A DNA stretch of 64,000 nucleotides from RGIG5579 sp045590715 (GTDB lineage: Bacteria > Bacillota > Clostridia > Oscillospirales > SIG627). Shown here in pieces: positions 47,768 through 57,248 of this stretch. Where the stretch lies: assembly GCA_045590715.1 (NCBI GenBank), contig JAZNRO010000124.1:1-64000 (forward strand), given 5' to 3'. Below the pieces are notes generated by a model, which made no database searches, had not been told where the DNA came from, and worked only from the letters and a program-made list of their open reading frames with translations. A program made the position numbers and the translations under genes. Numbering within the stretch: the stretch's first letter is position 1; each line of letters begins with the position of its first letter.

Positions 47768-47775
47768 GAGGCACT

Positions 47776-48393
47776 ATGGAACCCAAAGTACTGATCGTTA
47801 CCGGCTTTGCCGGCTCGGGAAAAGGAACGGTTTTCAAACTGGCAAACAAAATGTACCCCCGTTTGAAATTAAGCGTTTCTATGACCACCCGAAAACCCAG
47901 ACCCGGCGAAATCGACGGTGTGCACTACTACTTCGTGACCCGGGAAGAATTTTTGCAGACCATTTCGGAAAACGGATTTTTCGAGCACACCGAATACTGC
48001 GGCAATTTTTACGGAACCCCCAAAAAACAGCTGTTTCAGATGGTAGAGGAAGGCTTTGTGCCGGTTCTCGAAATTGAAACGGAAGGGGGGCTGAACGCCA
48101 TGCGGGAGCTTGACTCCTACGCATCCATCTTCCTTTCTCCCCCGGACTATAAGACCCTGGAAGAAAGACTGCGCGGCAGAGGAACGGAAACGGAAGAATC
48201 CGTTCAGAAAAGACTTAATACCGCAAAAGAAGAGTTAAGCGTGATCCCCCGTTACCAGACTCTTCTAGTAAACTACGACGGCAAGGCAGAGGACTGCGCC
48301 AGAGCTATGGTTGATATTGCCAAAGGGGTAAAAAGTGAAAGCCCCGCCATCATTTGTGACAAAGAAGCGTTCATTGAAAACTTCTTAAAATAA
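47776..48393 (+). CDS. gmk: Guanylate kinase
   Basis: 205 residues from the ATG at 47776 behind AAGAGG. P-loop GFAGSGKGT (about 10-18; most family members have GPSGxGKxT), then SVSMTTRKPRPGEIDGVHYYFV (GMP-binding region) and the lid RLRGRGTETEESVQKRL. Phosphorylates GMP to GDP in the cytosol. The Pro-to-Phe and Ser-to-Ala exchanges in the P-loop are uncommon but leave the GKGT core. The last 20 residues are a short extra tail. Confidence 0.94.
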   Translation: MEPKVLIVTGFAGSGKGTVFKLANKMYPRLKLSVSMTTRKPRPGEIDGVHYYFVTREEFLQTISENGFFEHTEYCGNFYGTPKKQLFQMVEEGFVPVLEIETEGGLNAMRELDSYASIFLSPPDYKTLEERLRGRGTETEESVQKRLNTAKEELSVIPRYQTLLVNYDGKAEDCARAMVDIAKGVKSESPAIICDKEAFIENFLK

Positions 48394-48431
48394 AAAAACA
48401 TAAAAAACTTTTTTTTCAGGAGGAAAAAAAC

Positions 48432-48677
48432 ATGATTTATCCGTCTATTGCAGAACTTTCCGATGAAGGTGTAAACCGCTACACCCTTTCCATCGCCACC
48501 GCAAAATGCGCCAGAAGAATCACCGAAGAACAGCTGGCAAAAACCGGTGACGTGGCCGGCAGAGAAGAAAAATTCGCTTCCTTCTCTTCCAAGAAGACCG
48601 CTACCGGCGAAAAGCCCGTAAAGGAAGCCATCAACAGACTTTATTCCAGAAGCTTTAAGATCATCGTAAAAGACTAA
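48432..48677 (+). CDS. rpoZ: RNA polymerase omega subunit
   Basis: 81 residues, ATG behind AGGAGG. MIYPSIAEL, NRYTLSIATAKCARRI and KPVKEAINRLYSRSFKI match omega. Assists assembly of the beta-prime subunit. The usual next gene, coaBC, is absent; priA follows directly. Confidence 0.94.
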   Translation: MIYPSIAELSDEGVNRYTLSIATAKCARRITEEQLAKTGDVAGREEKFASFSSKKTATGEKPVKEAINRLYSRSFKIIVKD

Positions 48678-48696
48678 AAAACTGCGGAGGAACAAA

Positions 48697-50946
48697 ATGG
48701 GAAAGACCGTAATTGCCAAGGTTCGGCTTTTATCCACAGCCAAGGCAACGGACAAAGAATTTGACTATCTTTGCCCTGGGCATTTTCCCGTTTTCCGTGG
48801 CGCAGTGGTAAAAATTCCTTTTGGCAAGGGCAATCGGGAGACCTTCGGCATCGTTACCGGAGTGGTTGAAGAAGAGCCCGGCCAGACTCTTAAGAGCATC
48901 CTTGCGGTTCTGCCGGAAGAGATCAGCCTGGGCGAGGAACTTTTATCCCTTTGTCAGCACCTGAAAGAGCAGATCTTCTGCACCTTCGGAGATGCGGCAA
49001 AAGCCATGATCCCCTCCCCCGTTTATCAGAATAAGGCAAAGAAAGTGCGTCTTTTATCCCTTGGGGATAACGTGGATGCAGAAACCTGCCTTTCCTCTTT
49101 TCGCGGAAAGAATAAAGAAAAATATACTTCTCTTTTACAGTACCTGGCATTGAGCGATGTGGTACCGGAGAAGCAGTGTAAAGAGCTTTTTTCCCTGGAC
49201 AGCGGTGCCATCTCTTTTTTGGAAAAGAAGGGGCTTATTCGCTTTTCGGAGGAAGAATCTTTTCGGGATCCCTTTGCCTCTTTGTCAAAAGAGGGCACGA
49301 AGGGTGAGATCCCCTCTCTTTCTCCCGCCCAAGAAGAAGCTTTTATCACCTTGCGGGATCTTTCCGACAAGGAAAAGGCCTGCGGCGCTTTGCTTCACGG
49401 GATTACCGGAAGCGGAAAGACCCAGGTCATGCTTTCTCTATGCGATCACGTGCTGAAAAAGGGAAAAGCCGTCATCTTCCTGGTGCCGGAAATTGCCCTG
49501 ACGGGACAAAGCGCCAGAGTATTATCCCAGCGCTACGGGGAAAAAGTGGCCATTATTCACTCCGCCCTCTCCGAAGGAGAACGGCGGGACAGTTTCGTGG
49601 CTATCAGCCGCGGGGAAAAGAACGTGATCTTAGGCACCAGAAGTGCCATCTTTGCCCCGGTAAAGAATCTTGGTCTTGTGGTCATTGATGAAGAGCAGGA
49701 CCAGAGCTACAAGTCTGATACGGGACTGAAATACCACGCCCGTGACGTAGCAAGATTCCGCTGCGCGAAAAACAACGCCCTCTTGCTTCTCGCTTCCGCC
49801 ACCCCGGATATTGAATCCTATTACAAAGCTGAAACCGGCGCTTATGCCTTGGTAAAACTGGAAGAGCGTTTCGGCACGGCTCATCTGCCCAAGGTAGAGA
49901 TCATAGATCTCCGTCCGGAAAAGCGAAAAGATCCCGGCATTATGATGGGAGAAAAAATGCGCTGTGAGATCGCCGAAAACTTAAAAAAAGGCGAACAGAC
50001 CATTCTTTTGATGAACAGACGGGGCTACCGCAGATTCGTATCCTGCCTGGACTGCGGAGAGGTGATCCGCTGTCCCAACTGCAGTGTATCTATGACCCTG
50101 CATAACGGCAAGCAGCAAAAACTTTCCTGCCACTACTGTGGCTATGCCATTCCCCTGCCGGAGACTTGCCCGGAATGTTCCTCTAAAAGGCTCACTTCCC
50201 ACGGATTTGGCATTCAGCAGCTGGAAGAAGAGATCCACTCCGTATTTCCCCAGGCCAGAGTACTGCGCCTGGATTCCGACTCTCTTTCCGGCAAAAACGA
50301 TCACGATCAGATCCTTTCTGCCTTCCGGGAGAAGAAAGCGGACATTCTCATCGGCACCCAGATGGTGGCCAAGGGACACAACTTCCCGGACGTGACCCTG
50401 GTGGGAATCGTAATGGCCGACAGTGCTTTGTATTTAAGCGACTACCGTGCCCCGGAGCACACCTTCTCTCTTCTGACCCAGGTCATTGGCAGAGCGGGTC
50501 GTGCGGAAAAGGAAGGCCGGGCTTTGATCCAGACCCTAAATCCCAGGCACAACGTATTTTCTCTGGCGTCCCAGCAAGACTTTGTAGAATTTTACAAAGG
50601 AGAGATCGCCTTGAGAAAAGCTTTCGTCTTCCCTCCCTTCTGTCAGATCGCCGTCTTTACCCTGGCCGGTGAAAACGAAGGGGAACTCTTGCGATGCGCC
50701 GATGCTTTTTCCAAAAAAATGGAAAAGGCGCTGTTAGGAGAATATTCTGACGTAAAATTTGTGGTCTACGGACCTTTTGACGCGCCCATTTACCGGGTGA
50801 AAAACATTTACCGCAAACGCTTTATCATTAAGTTTAAAAATAACCCCCGCTCCCGCGCCCTTTTAGACCATCTTCTCACGGAAGAATCAAAAGATGCGAA
50901 AAGAAGCACCAAAACCACTTTGGATATCGGGCCGGGACTGGTATAA
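48697..50946 (+). CDS. priA: Primosomal protein N' (PriA helicase)
   Basis: 749 residues. N-terminal DNA-binding domain (FDYLCPGHF, RGAVVKIPFG), then helicase motifs LLHGITGSGKTQVMLSL (I), FLVPEIALTG (Ia), VVIDEEQDQSYKSD (DEEQ, II), LLASATPDIES (III) and QVIGRAGRAEKEG (VI). Between them lies the zinc-binding insert with paired CxxC motifs: CLDCGEVIRCPNC, CHYCGY and CPEC. Restarts stalled replication forks by reloading the primosome. Confidence 0.97.
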   Translation: MGKTVIAKVRLLSTAKATDKEFDYLCPGHFPVFRGAVVKIPFGKGNRETFGIVTGVVEEEPGQTLKSILAVLPEEISLGEELLSLCQHLKEQIFCTFGDAAKAMIPSPVYQNKAKKVRLLSLGDNVDAETCLSSFRGKNKEKYTSLLQYLALSDVVPEKQCKELFSLDSGAISFLEKKGLIRFSEEESFRDPFASLSKEGTKGEIPSLSPAQEEAFITLRDLSDKEKACGALLHGITGSGKTQVMLSLCDHVLKKGKAVIFLVPEIALTGQSARVLSQRYGEKVAIIHSALSEGERRDSFVAISRGEKNVILGTRSAIFAPVKNLGLVVIDEEQDQSYKSDTGLKYHARDVARFRCAKNNALLLLASATPDIESYYKAETGAYALVKLEERFGTAHLPKVEIIDLRPEKRKDPGIMMGEKMRCEIAENLKKGEQTILLMNRRGYRRFVSCLDCGEVIRCPNCSVSMTLHNGKQQKLSCHYCGYAIPLPETCPECSSKRLTSHGFGIQQLEEEIHSVFPQARVLRLDSDSLSGKNDHDQILSAFREKKADILIGTQMVAKGHNFPDVTLVGIVMADSALYLSDYRAPEHTFSLLTQVIGRAGRAEKEGRALIQTLNPRHNVFSLASQQDFVEFYKGEIALRKAFVFPPFCQIAVFTLAGENEGELLRCADAFSKKMEKALLGEYSDVKFVVYGPFDAPIYRVKNIYRKRFIIKFKNNPRSRALLDHLLTEESKDAKRSTKTTLDIGPGLV

Positions 50947-50955
50947 GGAGAAAAA

Positions 50956-51426
50956 ATGGCAGTTCTCAATATTGTAAAAGACACCGACGAGATCCTTCGC
51001 AAAAAGTCCAAGGAAATCGACAAAATAGACGCTAAACTCCTCACCCTCATTGAAGACATGAAAGAAACCATGGAAAAAGCAGGGGGAGTAGGTCTTGCCG
51101 CCGTACAGATCGGCAAGCTGAGAAAGGTGATCGTCATTGACACCGGAGAAGATCAGTTGACCCTTTTAAACCCCGTTATGAAGAAGATGAGCGGAAGCCA
51201 GGAAGATCTGGAAGGCTGTCTTTCCTGCCCCGGCAGATGGGGTATCGTACGCCGTCCTATGAAGGTAGAGGTAGAAAACCTCCGTCTTGACGGCAAGAAG
51301 GAGATCATTCGTGCAGAAGGTTTTCTGGCAAAGGCTATTTGCCACGAAATGGACCATCTGGAAGGCAAGCTGTTTTACGACAACGCTATCCGTATGCTGA
51401 CCCAGGAGGAACTGGAAGCTTTATGA
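50956..51426 (+). CDS. def: Peptide deformylase
   Basis: 156 residues, ATG behind AAGGAG. Motif 1 GGVGLAAVQIG, motif 2 EGCLSCPG with the metal Cys, motif 3 HEMDHLEG with the two His ligands and catalytic Glu. Removes the formyl group from nascent proteins. Its stop overlaps the fmt start (ATGA). Confidence 0.97.
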   Translation: MAVLNIVKDTDEILRKKSKEIDKIDAKLLTLIEDMKETMEKAGGVGLAAVQIGKLRKVIVIDTGEDQLTLLNPVMKKMSGSQEDLEGCLSCPGRWGIVRRPMKVEVENLRLDGKKEIIRAEGFLAKAICHEMDHLEGKLFYDNAIRMLTQEELEAL

Positions 51427-52364
51427 GAAAGCTGATCTTTATGGGAACCGGCCCCTTTGCCATGGCGGCGCTTATGGGCCTTTACGAAAATCTCACTAAA
51501 GGAGATTCCTTGATCGTTTACACCAAGGAATCCAAAAAATCCGGCAGAGGTATGAAGGTGACGGACGGGTGCGTGGCGCTTTTTGCCAAGGAGAAAGATC
51601 TTCCCCTTTATCAGCCCGTATCCTTCAAGGAAGAAGAGGCCGTGGAAACCTTTATTTCCCACAAGGCTGACCTTGCCATCGTAGCTTCTTACGGACTGCT
51701 TTTGCCCTCTGTGATTTTAAATGCGCCCAAATACGGATGCATCAATATTCACGCTTCCCTTCTTCCCAAATATCGGGGCGCCGCACCCATCAACCGCGCC
51801 ATTTTGGACGGTGAAAAATACACCGGCGTTACCATTATGCAGATGAACGAGGGACTGGATACCGGTGATATGCTTCTAAAACGGGAAACCGAGATTTTAG
51901 AAAATGAAAACGTAGGTGACCTTTTCGACCGCCTTGCGGTTATGGGAAAAGATATGATGCTGGAAATCTTACCCCAGGTTTACGCGGGAAATCTTACCCC
52001 CGAAAAGCAGGACGAAAATCTTTCCACCTACGCCAGAAAGATCACGAAAGAAGATCAGGTGCTTTCCTTTCATGAGGACAGTGCTTTCATTCTTCGGAAG
52101 ATCCGGGGACTTTCCCCCAGACCCGGTGCTTTCTGCAAAATGGAAAAAGACAATAAAATTTTAAAGATCTACGCCGCTGAAAAGAAAGAAGGCAATTTTG
52201 CCGGAAAATGCGGTGAAGTGATCGCTGTAAAGCCGGAAGTTCTGGTAAAGACAAGTGACGGGGCCATCAGCCTTATCACCGTTCAGCCGGAAGGAAAGGC
52301 CGCTATGCCTGCCCGGGATGCGGTCAACGGCAGACGAATTGAACTGGGAGATATTCTTCTATGA
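51423..52364 (+). CDS. fmt: Methionyl-tRNA formyltransferase
   Basis: 313 residues from the ATG at 51423. KLIFMGTGPFAMAAL opens the fold; the catalytic block reads INIHASLLPKYRGAAPINRAI, followed by GVTIMQMNEGLDTGDML. The C-terminal tRNA-binding domain includes the RKIRGLSPRPGAF loop. Formylates initiator Met-tRNA. Four-base overlaps with def and rsmB indicate coupled translation. Confidence 0.97.
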   Translation: MRKLIFMGTGPFAMAALMGLYENLTKGDSLIVYTKESKKSGRGMKVTDGCVALFAKEKDLPLYQPVSFKEEEAVETFISHKADLAIVASYGLLLPSVILNAPKYGCINIHASLLPKYRGAAPINRAILDGEKYTGVTIMQMNEGLDTGDMLLKRETEILENENVGDLFDRLAVMGKDMMLEILPQVYAGNLTPEKQDENLSTYARKITKEDQVLSFHEDSAFILRKIRGLSPRPGAFCKMEKDNKILKIYAAEKKEGNFAGKCGEVIAVKPEVLVKTSDGAISLITVQPEGKAAMPARDAVNGRRIELGDILL

Positions 52365-53650
52365 AAAATCCCCGAAGCCTAGCCCTTTCTTCCCTTGTGA
52401 AAAGCACGGAAAAAGGAAAATATACCAATCTGGAACTGGATGCCACCCTGGACAAAGAAAGCCTTTCTCCGGAAGACCGTGCCCTTTATACCAGGCTGTA
52501 TTTAGGCGTAATTGAGAAGAAGATCACCTTAGATTATCTCTTATCCCGCATTTCTACCATACCTTTAAACACCCTGGAGACAAGAGTGCTCTGTCTACTG
52601 GAGCTGGGCGCTTATCAGATTCTGTACCTTGACGGAATTCCCGATCACGCGGCAGTAAACGAAAGCGTAATGCTTGCAAAAAGGGAAAACCCCGGATGCG
52701 TCTCTTTTGTCAATGCGGTGCTTCGGAAACTAGCGGGCGAAAAAGAGGAGATCTTATCCTATTTAAACCTTTCCGGAAAGAAGGGACTGTCCCTTCGCTA
52801 CGGCTATCCCAGATGGCTTATTACCCTTTGGCAAGAGGCCTACGGCAAAGAAAAATGCCTGGAGATTTTAGAGGCGCAGAACACCCCTGCCCGCCTTACC
52901 ATTCGCGTAAATACCACCAAGATCTCCCTTTCGGAATACAAGAAAAAACTGGAAGAGGAAAAGATCCCCTTCCACGAAAATAAACTCTGCAAAAATAGTC
53001 TTACCATCGAAAAAAATCTATCCCCTACTGCTCTTTTTGGATTTTCCGAAGGTCTTTTCTTCGTGCAGGATGCGGCGGCAGGCCATGCGGTAGATAAGCT
53101 GGACGTAAAACCATTTGATCGGGTACTGGATCTATGTGCCTCTCCCGGCGGAAAAAGTTTTGCGGCGGGGATTCAAATGGAAAACAAGGGCGAGGTCCTT
53201 TCCCTGGAACTTTACGAATCCAGAGTCCCTCTCATCAAGGAAGGGGCGCGACGCCTGGGACTTAGCTGCATCAAGGCACAGCAAAACGATTCTTCCAAAA
53301 AAAGAGAAGAATGGAAGGACTCCTTTGATAAAGTTATTTGCGACGTTCCCTGCTCCGGCTACGGAACCATTGCCAAAAAGCCGGAAATTCGGCACAAAGA
53401 CCCGGAGGAAGCAAAAGGTCTGCCGGAAATTCAGCTTGCCATTTTAGAGGCCGGCGCATACGCCCTAAAGCCGGGCGGAAAGCTGGTATATTCCACCTGC
53501 ACCTTGAATCCGGAAGAAAATGAAAACGTAACTTCTGCCTTTTTGTCCCGCCACCCGGAATTTCGGAGAGTGGGAGAATACGAGACCATCTTCCCCAAAG
53601 GCGGAGAGCACGACGGCTTTTTCTGTGATCTTATGGAGAAATCAGTATGA
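52361..53650 (+). CDS. rsmB: 16S rRNA m5C967 methyltransferase
   Basis: 429 residues. N-terminal NusB-like domain (about 1-130) followed by the SAM domain: DLCASPGGKSFAA (motif I), ICDVPCSGYGTIAKKPEI (motif IV with its Cys) and VYSTCTLNPEENENV (motif VI with the catalytic Cys). Modifies C967 of 16S rRNA. Overlaps fmt and rlmN by four bases each. Confidence 0.95.
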   Translation: MKNPRSLALSSLVKSTEKGKYTNLELDATLDKESLSPEDRALYTRLYLGVIEKKITLDYLLSRISTIPLNTLETRVLCLLELGAYQILYLDGIPDHAAVNESVMLAKRENPGCVSFVNAVLRKLAGEKEEILSYLNLSGKKGLSLRYGYPRWLITLWQEAYGKEKCLEILEAQNTPARLTIRVNTTKISLSEYKKKLEEEKIPFHENKLCKNSLTIEKNLSPTALFGFSEGLFFVQDAAAGHAVDKLDVKPFDRVLDLCASPGGKSFAAGIQMENKGEVLSLELYESRVPLIKEGARRLGLSCIKAQQNDSSKKREEWKDSFDKVICDVPCSGYGTIAKKPEIRHKDPEEAKGLPEIQLAILEAGAYALKPGGKLVYSTCTLNPEENENVTSAFLSRHPEFRRVGEYETIFPKGGEHDGFFCDLMEKSV

Positions 53651-54705
53651 ATGAAAAAATAGACTTGCGCTCTCTTCTTCCCGAGGAACTGAAAGAAATT
53701 CTGAAGGAAAACGGTCTGGAGCCTTACCGAGCCGGCCAGATTTTGGCCTGGCTGGAAAAAGGCGCAGGCAGTTTCCAGGAAATGACCAACCTTTCCAAGA
53801 TCGCAAGAGAGAAACTTCATAGTATTTTTGATATTTCCAATATGATGGAATGTGAAACTCTGGTTTCCAAGATCGACGGCACTACAAAATACCTCTTCAC
53901 CCTGCCGGACGGAGAGTATATTGAGAGCGTTCTGCTTCACTACAAGCACGGTTACAGCGTATGCCTTTCTACCCAGGTAGGATGTAAAATGGGGTGCAGT
54001 TTCTGCGCTTCCACAAAAGCCGGTTTCTGCCGGAACCTATCTGCCGGTGAAATTTTACTGCAAATGGTAGAGATCACCCGGGATAAAAGAAAACTGGATC
54101 CGGATTTTCGCATCGGCCACGTAGTACTGATGGGCATCGGAGAGCCTCTTGACAATTACGATGAAGTGATCCGCTTTTTAAAGCTTTGTAATGCAAAGGA
54201 GCTTTTCAACATTGGCTACCGCAACATTTCCCTTTCCACCTGCGGCCTGATCCCCAAGATCAAAAAGCTGATGTTTGAGGACCTTCCCATTACCCTATCC
54301 ATTTCCCTGCACGCTTCCAATTCCCCGCTTCGGTCAGAGCTCATGCCGGTAAATAAGACCTATCCTTTGGAAGATTTGATCCCGGTATGCAAAGAATACA
54401 CCAAGAAGACGGGCAGAAGAATTTCTTTTGAATATGCTGTCATTGCCGGGCAAAACGATACCCCCCGCCACGCCAAGGAACTGATTTTTCTTTTATCCGG
54501 CTGGCTCAATCACTTAAATTTAATCCCCATCAATCCCACCAAAGAAACAAATTTTCAGCGTAGTGATCGCAAAAGCCTGGAAAATTTCCAAGGAATACTA
54601 GAAAAAGGCGGGATCTGTGCCACCATCCGTCGTACCATGGGCGCAGATATTGAAGCCGCTTGCGGTCAGCTTCGCAGAGAGAAACAGATCCGCACAAAGG
54701 AGTAA
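53647..54705 (+). CDS. rlmN: 23S rRNA A2503 / tRNA A37 methyltransferase (radical SAM)
   Basis: 352 residues. Radical SAM cluster CxxxCxxC at C113, C117 and C120 (QVGCKMGCSFCAST), then VLMGIGEPLDNYD, SLHASNSPLRSELMPVN and a C-terminal GICATIRRTMGADIEAACGQL with the second catalytic cysteine. Adds a C2 methyl to A2503 of 23S rRNA. N-terminal accessory domain has YRAGQILAWL. Confidence 0.97.
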   Translation: MNEKIDLRSLLPEELKEILKENGLEPYRAGQILAWLEKGAGSFQEMTNLSKIAREKLHSIFDISNMMECETLVSKIDGTTKYLFTLPDGEYIESVLLHYKHGYSVCLSTQVGCKMGCSFCASTKAGFCRNLSAGEILLQMVEITRDKRKLDPDFRIGHVVLMGIGEPLDNYDEVIRFLKLCNAKELFNIGYRNISLSTCGLIPKIKKLMFEDLPITLSISLHASNSPLRSELMPVNKTYPLEDLIPVCKEYTKKTGRRISFEYAVIAGQNDTPRHAKELIFLLSGWLNHLNLIPINPTKETNFQRSDRKSLENFQGILEKGGICATIRRTMGADIEAACGQLRREKQIRTKE

Positions 54706-54708
54706 AGA

Positions 54709-55488
54709 ATGCACTATTTCGGTTCCACAGACCAAGGCATCAGAAGAAGCAGTAACCAAGACGCTTTTCTTCTGAAAATTGCCGGGAATATTCTCATCGC
54801 CACCGTATGTGACGGTATGGGCGGTGCGGCAGGCGGTAACGTAGCCAGTACCCTTGCGGTAGAAACCTATACGAAAAAACTGGCAAAGTACGTTTCCTCC
54901 GCATTGAGCTTTGTATTCCTGGGCGATATTCCGGAATTTGGGGAGAAGTGTGAAAACTTCCCCGATATTCCCCTTGGTGATTTCATTTCCAAGTCCATTG
55001 ACGTAGCCAATGCGGAAGTTTACTCGGAAGCCGAGCGAACACCCAGCCTTTCCGGAATGGGCACTACCCTCACCTCTTGTGTCATTACACCCAAAAGCGT
55101 GGTAACGGTCAACATCGGTGACAGCCGCATATATTACGCCAATAATGGCAAGATCAAAAAGCTGACCAAAGACCACTCCCTGGTACAGAATCTCATTGAC
55201 CAAGGCAAGATCACCGAGGCAGAGGCCCAGACTCACCCCAACCGCAACATTATTTTAAAGGCTTTGGGGGTAGACGAAAAGATCGAGGCCGATATCAATG
55301 AATATCCCTATACGGAAGGCTTTCTTCTCCTTTGCAGTGACGGACTCTCCGGCTACTACGACGAAGACTTCTTCCTCCAGACTCTGGAAAGCAGCCGAAA
55401 CTGTAAAGAGAAAGCAAACGTACTGATCGAATATGCCAATCACTGCGGCGGCGCCGATAACATTACCGCAGTGGTGATCAAACTGTAA
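54709..55488 (+). CDS. prpC: PP2C-type Ser/Thr protein phosphatase (PrpC/Stp)
   Basis: 259 residues. Metal-binding motifs: RSSNQDAFL (about 15-23), VCDGMGGAAGGNVAS, SGMGTTL, VNIGDSRIYYANNGKI, LCSDGLSGY and GGADNITAVVI. It removes phosphates added by the PrkC kinase encoded next, and so balances signalling in wall synthesis, growth and germination. Four bases after rlmN, as in many Firmicutes. Confidence 0.96.
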   Translation: MHYFGSTDQGIRRSSNQDAFLLKIAGNILIATVCDGMGGAAGGNVASTLAVETYTKKLAKYVSSALSFVFLGDIPEFGEKCENFPDIPLGDFISKSIDVANAEVYSEAERTPSLSGMGTTLTSCVITPKSVVTVNIGDSRIYYANNGKIKKLTKDHSLVQNLIDQGKITEAEAQTHPNRNIILKALGVDEKIEADINEYPYTEGFLLLCSDGLSGYYDEDFFLQTLESSRNCKEKANVLIEYANHCGGADNITAVVIKL

Positions 55489-55502
55489 GAAAGGAGAATA
55501 GA

Positions 55503-57245
55503 ATGAGTTCTGCTGAAAACAAATACAACCATCTTGTAGGCCAGGTCATTGACGACCGCTATGAAGTGCTGAAAGTAAAAGGCATCGGCGGTATGGCAGT
55601 GGTACTGAAAGCGAGAGACCTTGTAAAAGGCCGTATTGTAGCCATTAAAATGCTCAATGAAAAGCACAGCAACGACAATAGCTCCGTTCGTCGATTCGTA
55701 AACGAATCCCGCGCCATTGCCATGCTGTCAAGCCCTCATATCGTAGATATCTACGACGTAGCCTTCACGGGAAAGAGCAAGTATATCGTAATGGAATACA
55801 TTGACGGTATTACCCTTCGGGAATATATGCGCAGAAACGCACCTTTGGGCGTTGAAAAATCCCTTGATTTTACCATGCAGATCCTTTCTGCTCTCCAGCA
55901 CGCTCACGAAAAAGGCGTTATCCATCGTGATATCAAGCCTCAGAATATTATGGTGCAGGCAGACGGAAAACTGAAGGTAACGGACTTTGGTATTGCCCAG
56001 ATCAGCGATTTTGATAAGTCCTCCGCCGGCGTTGCCATGGGAACGGTATATTATATCTCCCCCGAGCAGGCAAGCGGAAAGGCCACTACTTATTCTTCCG
56101 ATATCTACTCCGTAGGCGTCATGCTTTATGAAATGACCACGGGCCGCCTTCCTTTTGAAGGAGATACGCCCCTTTCCATTGCCATGATGCAGGTAAATTC
56201 CACTGCCGTACGTCCCAGAAAGATCGATCCCAAGATCCCCCAGGGTCTGGAGCAGATCATCTGCCGTGCTATGAATAAGAAGCCGGAAGATCGATTCCGC
56301 AGTGCCAAGTCCATGCTCCGCGCTTGCGAAATCATTCGCCGGGATAAGACCGTAGTATTTGAAGAAAGCATTCAGAAAAAGCAAGGCTCTTCCCAGGCCA
56401 AAAAGCCCGATGGCAAACGGAAACTGGAAAAGCCTTCCGCTCACACTCTCTTCCCCATTATTCTGGGTGTGACCAGTGCCTTTCTCCTGGTACTTTTGAT
56501 TGCAGGTATTATCCTCATTTCTTCTCTTATCCGTATGACCAGCGAAGACAACTCTCTTGTTGTTCCTATTCCGAATCTGGTAAGCCAGGCTCTCACCGAG
56601 GAGCTGAAGGCCCAGCTTCAGGATCAGAATATTATGGTAGAAGTGGAAGAGGTCCATAACGACATTTACGCCGCCGGGCAGATTGCTACCCAGGATCCCC
56701 AGGCAGGTCAGACAAGAAAAATTGCATCCAAGAAGGATTTCGTAACCGTAAAGCTTCAGGTTTCCGTAGGAAAGAGCAGTTTCGCCTTGGGTGATTTCGC
56801 TAACCAGGAATACCGCAAGGTCCAGATCCAGCTGGAAGATATGGGTCTGAAGGTTTCCGTGGAAGAAAAGAACGATGCCAGTGTCATTGCAGGCTTCATC
56901 ATTACCACCTCTCCCGAAAAAGGCGCTACGGTCAATAGCGGCGATACCGTGACCCTCTACGTTTCTAAAGGTATGGAAACCTCTTACGCCAAGATGATCG
57001 ACGTGAGAGGAATGGAAGCCGGCGAAGCCAAGAGAAAGCTTTTTGCTTCTGACTTTTTGGTAGGCACCGTCACCAGTGAATATTCCGACACCGTTCCGGA
57101 AGGCGCGGTAATCCGCCAGAGCATCGCCCCCGGTGCCGATGCGGCCCAAAAGTACGATCAGGTTTCTCTGGTCATCAGCCTTGGCCCGCAAAATCCCCCG
57201 GCTAATACGGAAACACCGGAAGAAACAACCCAGGCGGCCGGCTAA
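55503..57245 (+). CDS. prkC: PASTA-domain Ser/Thr protein kinase (PrkC-like)
   Basis: 580 residues. Kinase domain about 18-280: glycine loop GIGGMAVV, K49 (VAIKM), catalytic HRDIKPQN with D143, DFGIAQ (D161) and the APE equivalent SPEQA. One membrane helix (about 317-341) leads to three extracellular PASTA domains (about 352-570), each ending in a GDTVTLYVS-like strand, and a Thr/Glu/Pro tail. PrkC senses peptidoglycan fragments and triggers germination or wall control. The PP2C gene is directly upstream. Confidence 0.96.
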   Translation: MSSAENKYNHLVGQVIDDRYEVLKVKGIGGMAVVLKARDLVKGRIVAIKMLNEKHSNDNSSVRRFVNESRAIAMLSSPHIVDIYDVAFTGKSKYIVMEYIDGITLREYMRRNAPLGVEKSLDFTMQILSALQHAHEKGVIHRDIKPQNIMVQADGKLKVTDFGIAQISDFDKSSAGVAMGTVYYISPEQASGKATTYSSDIYSVGVMLYEMTTGRLPFEGDTPLSIAMMQVNSTAVRPRKIDPKIPQGLEQIICRAMNKKPEDRFRSAKSMLRACEIIRRDKTVVFEESIQKKQGSSQAKKPDGKRKLEKPSAHTLFPIILGVTSAFLLVLLIAGIILISSLIRMTSEDNSLVVPIPNLVSQALTEELKAQLQDQNIMVEVEEVHNDIYAAGQIATQDPQAGQTRKIASKKDFVTVKLQVSVGKSSFALGDFANQEYRKVQIQLEDMGLKVSVEEKNDASVIAGFIITTSPEKGATVNSGDTVTLYVSKGMETSYAKMIDVRGMEAGEAKRKLFASDFLVGTVTSEYSDTVPEGAVIRQSIAPGADAAQKYDQVSLVISLGPQNPPANTETPEETTQAAG

Positions 57246-57248
57246 ACC

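Noticed and set aside
47578..47775. 66-residue N-terminal extension of guanylate kinase
   Set aside because: It overlaps remA in another frame and is rich in Arg/Cys without family similarity; the ATG at 47776 gives a standard Gmk.
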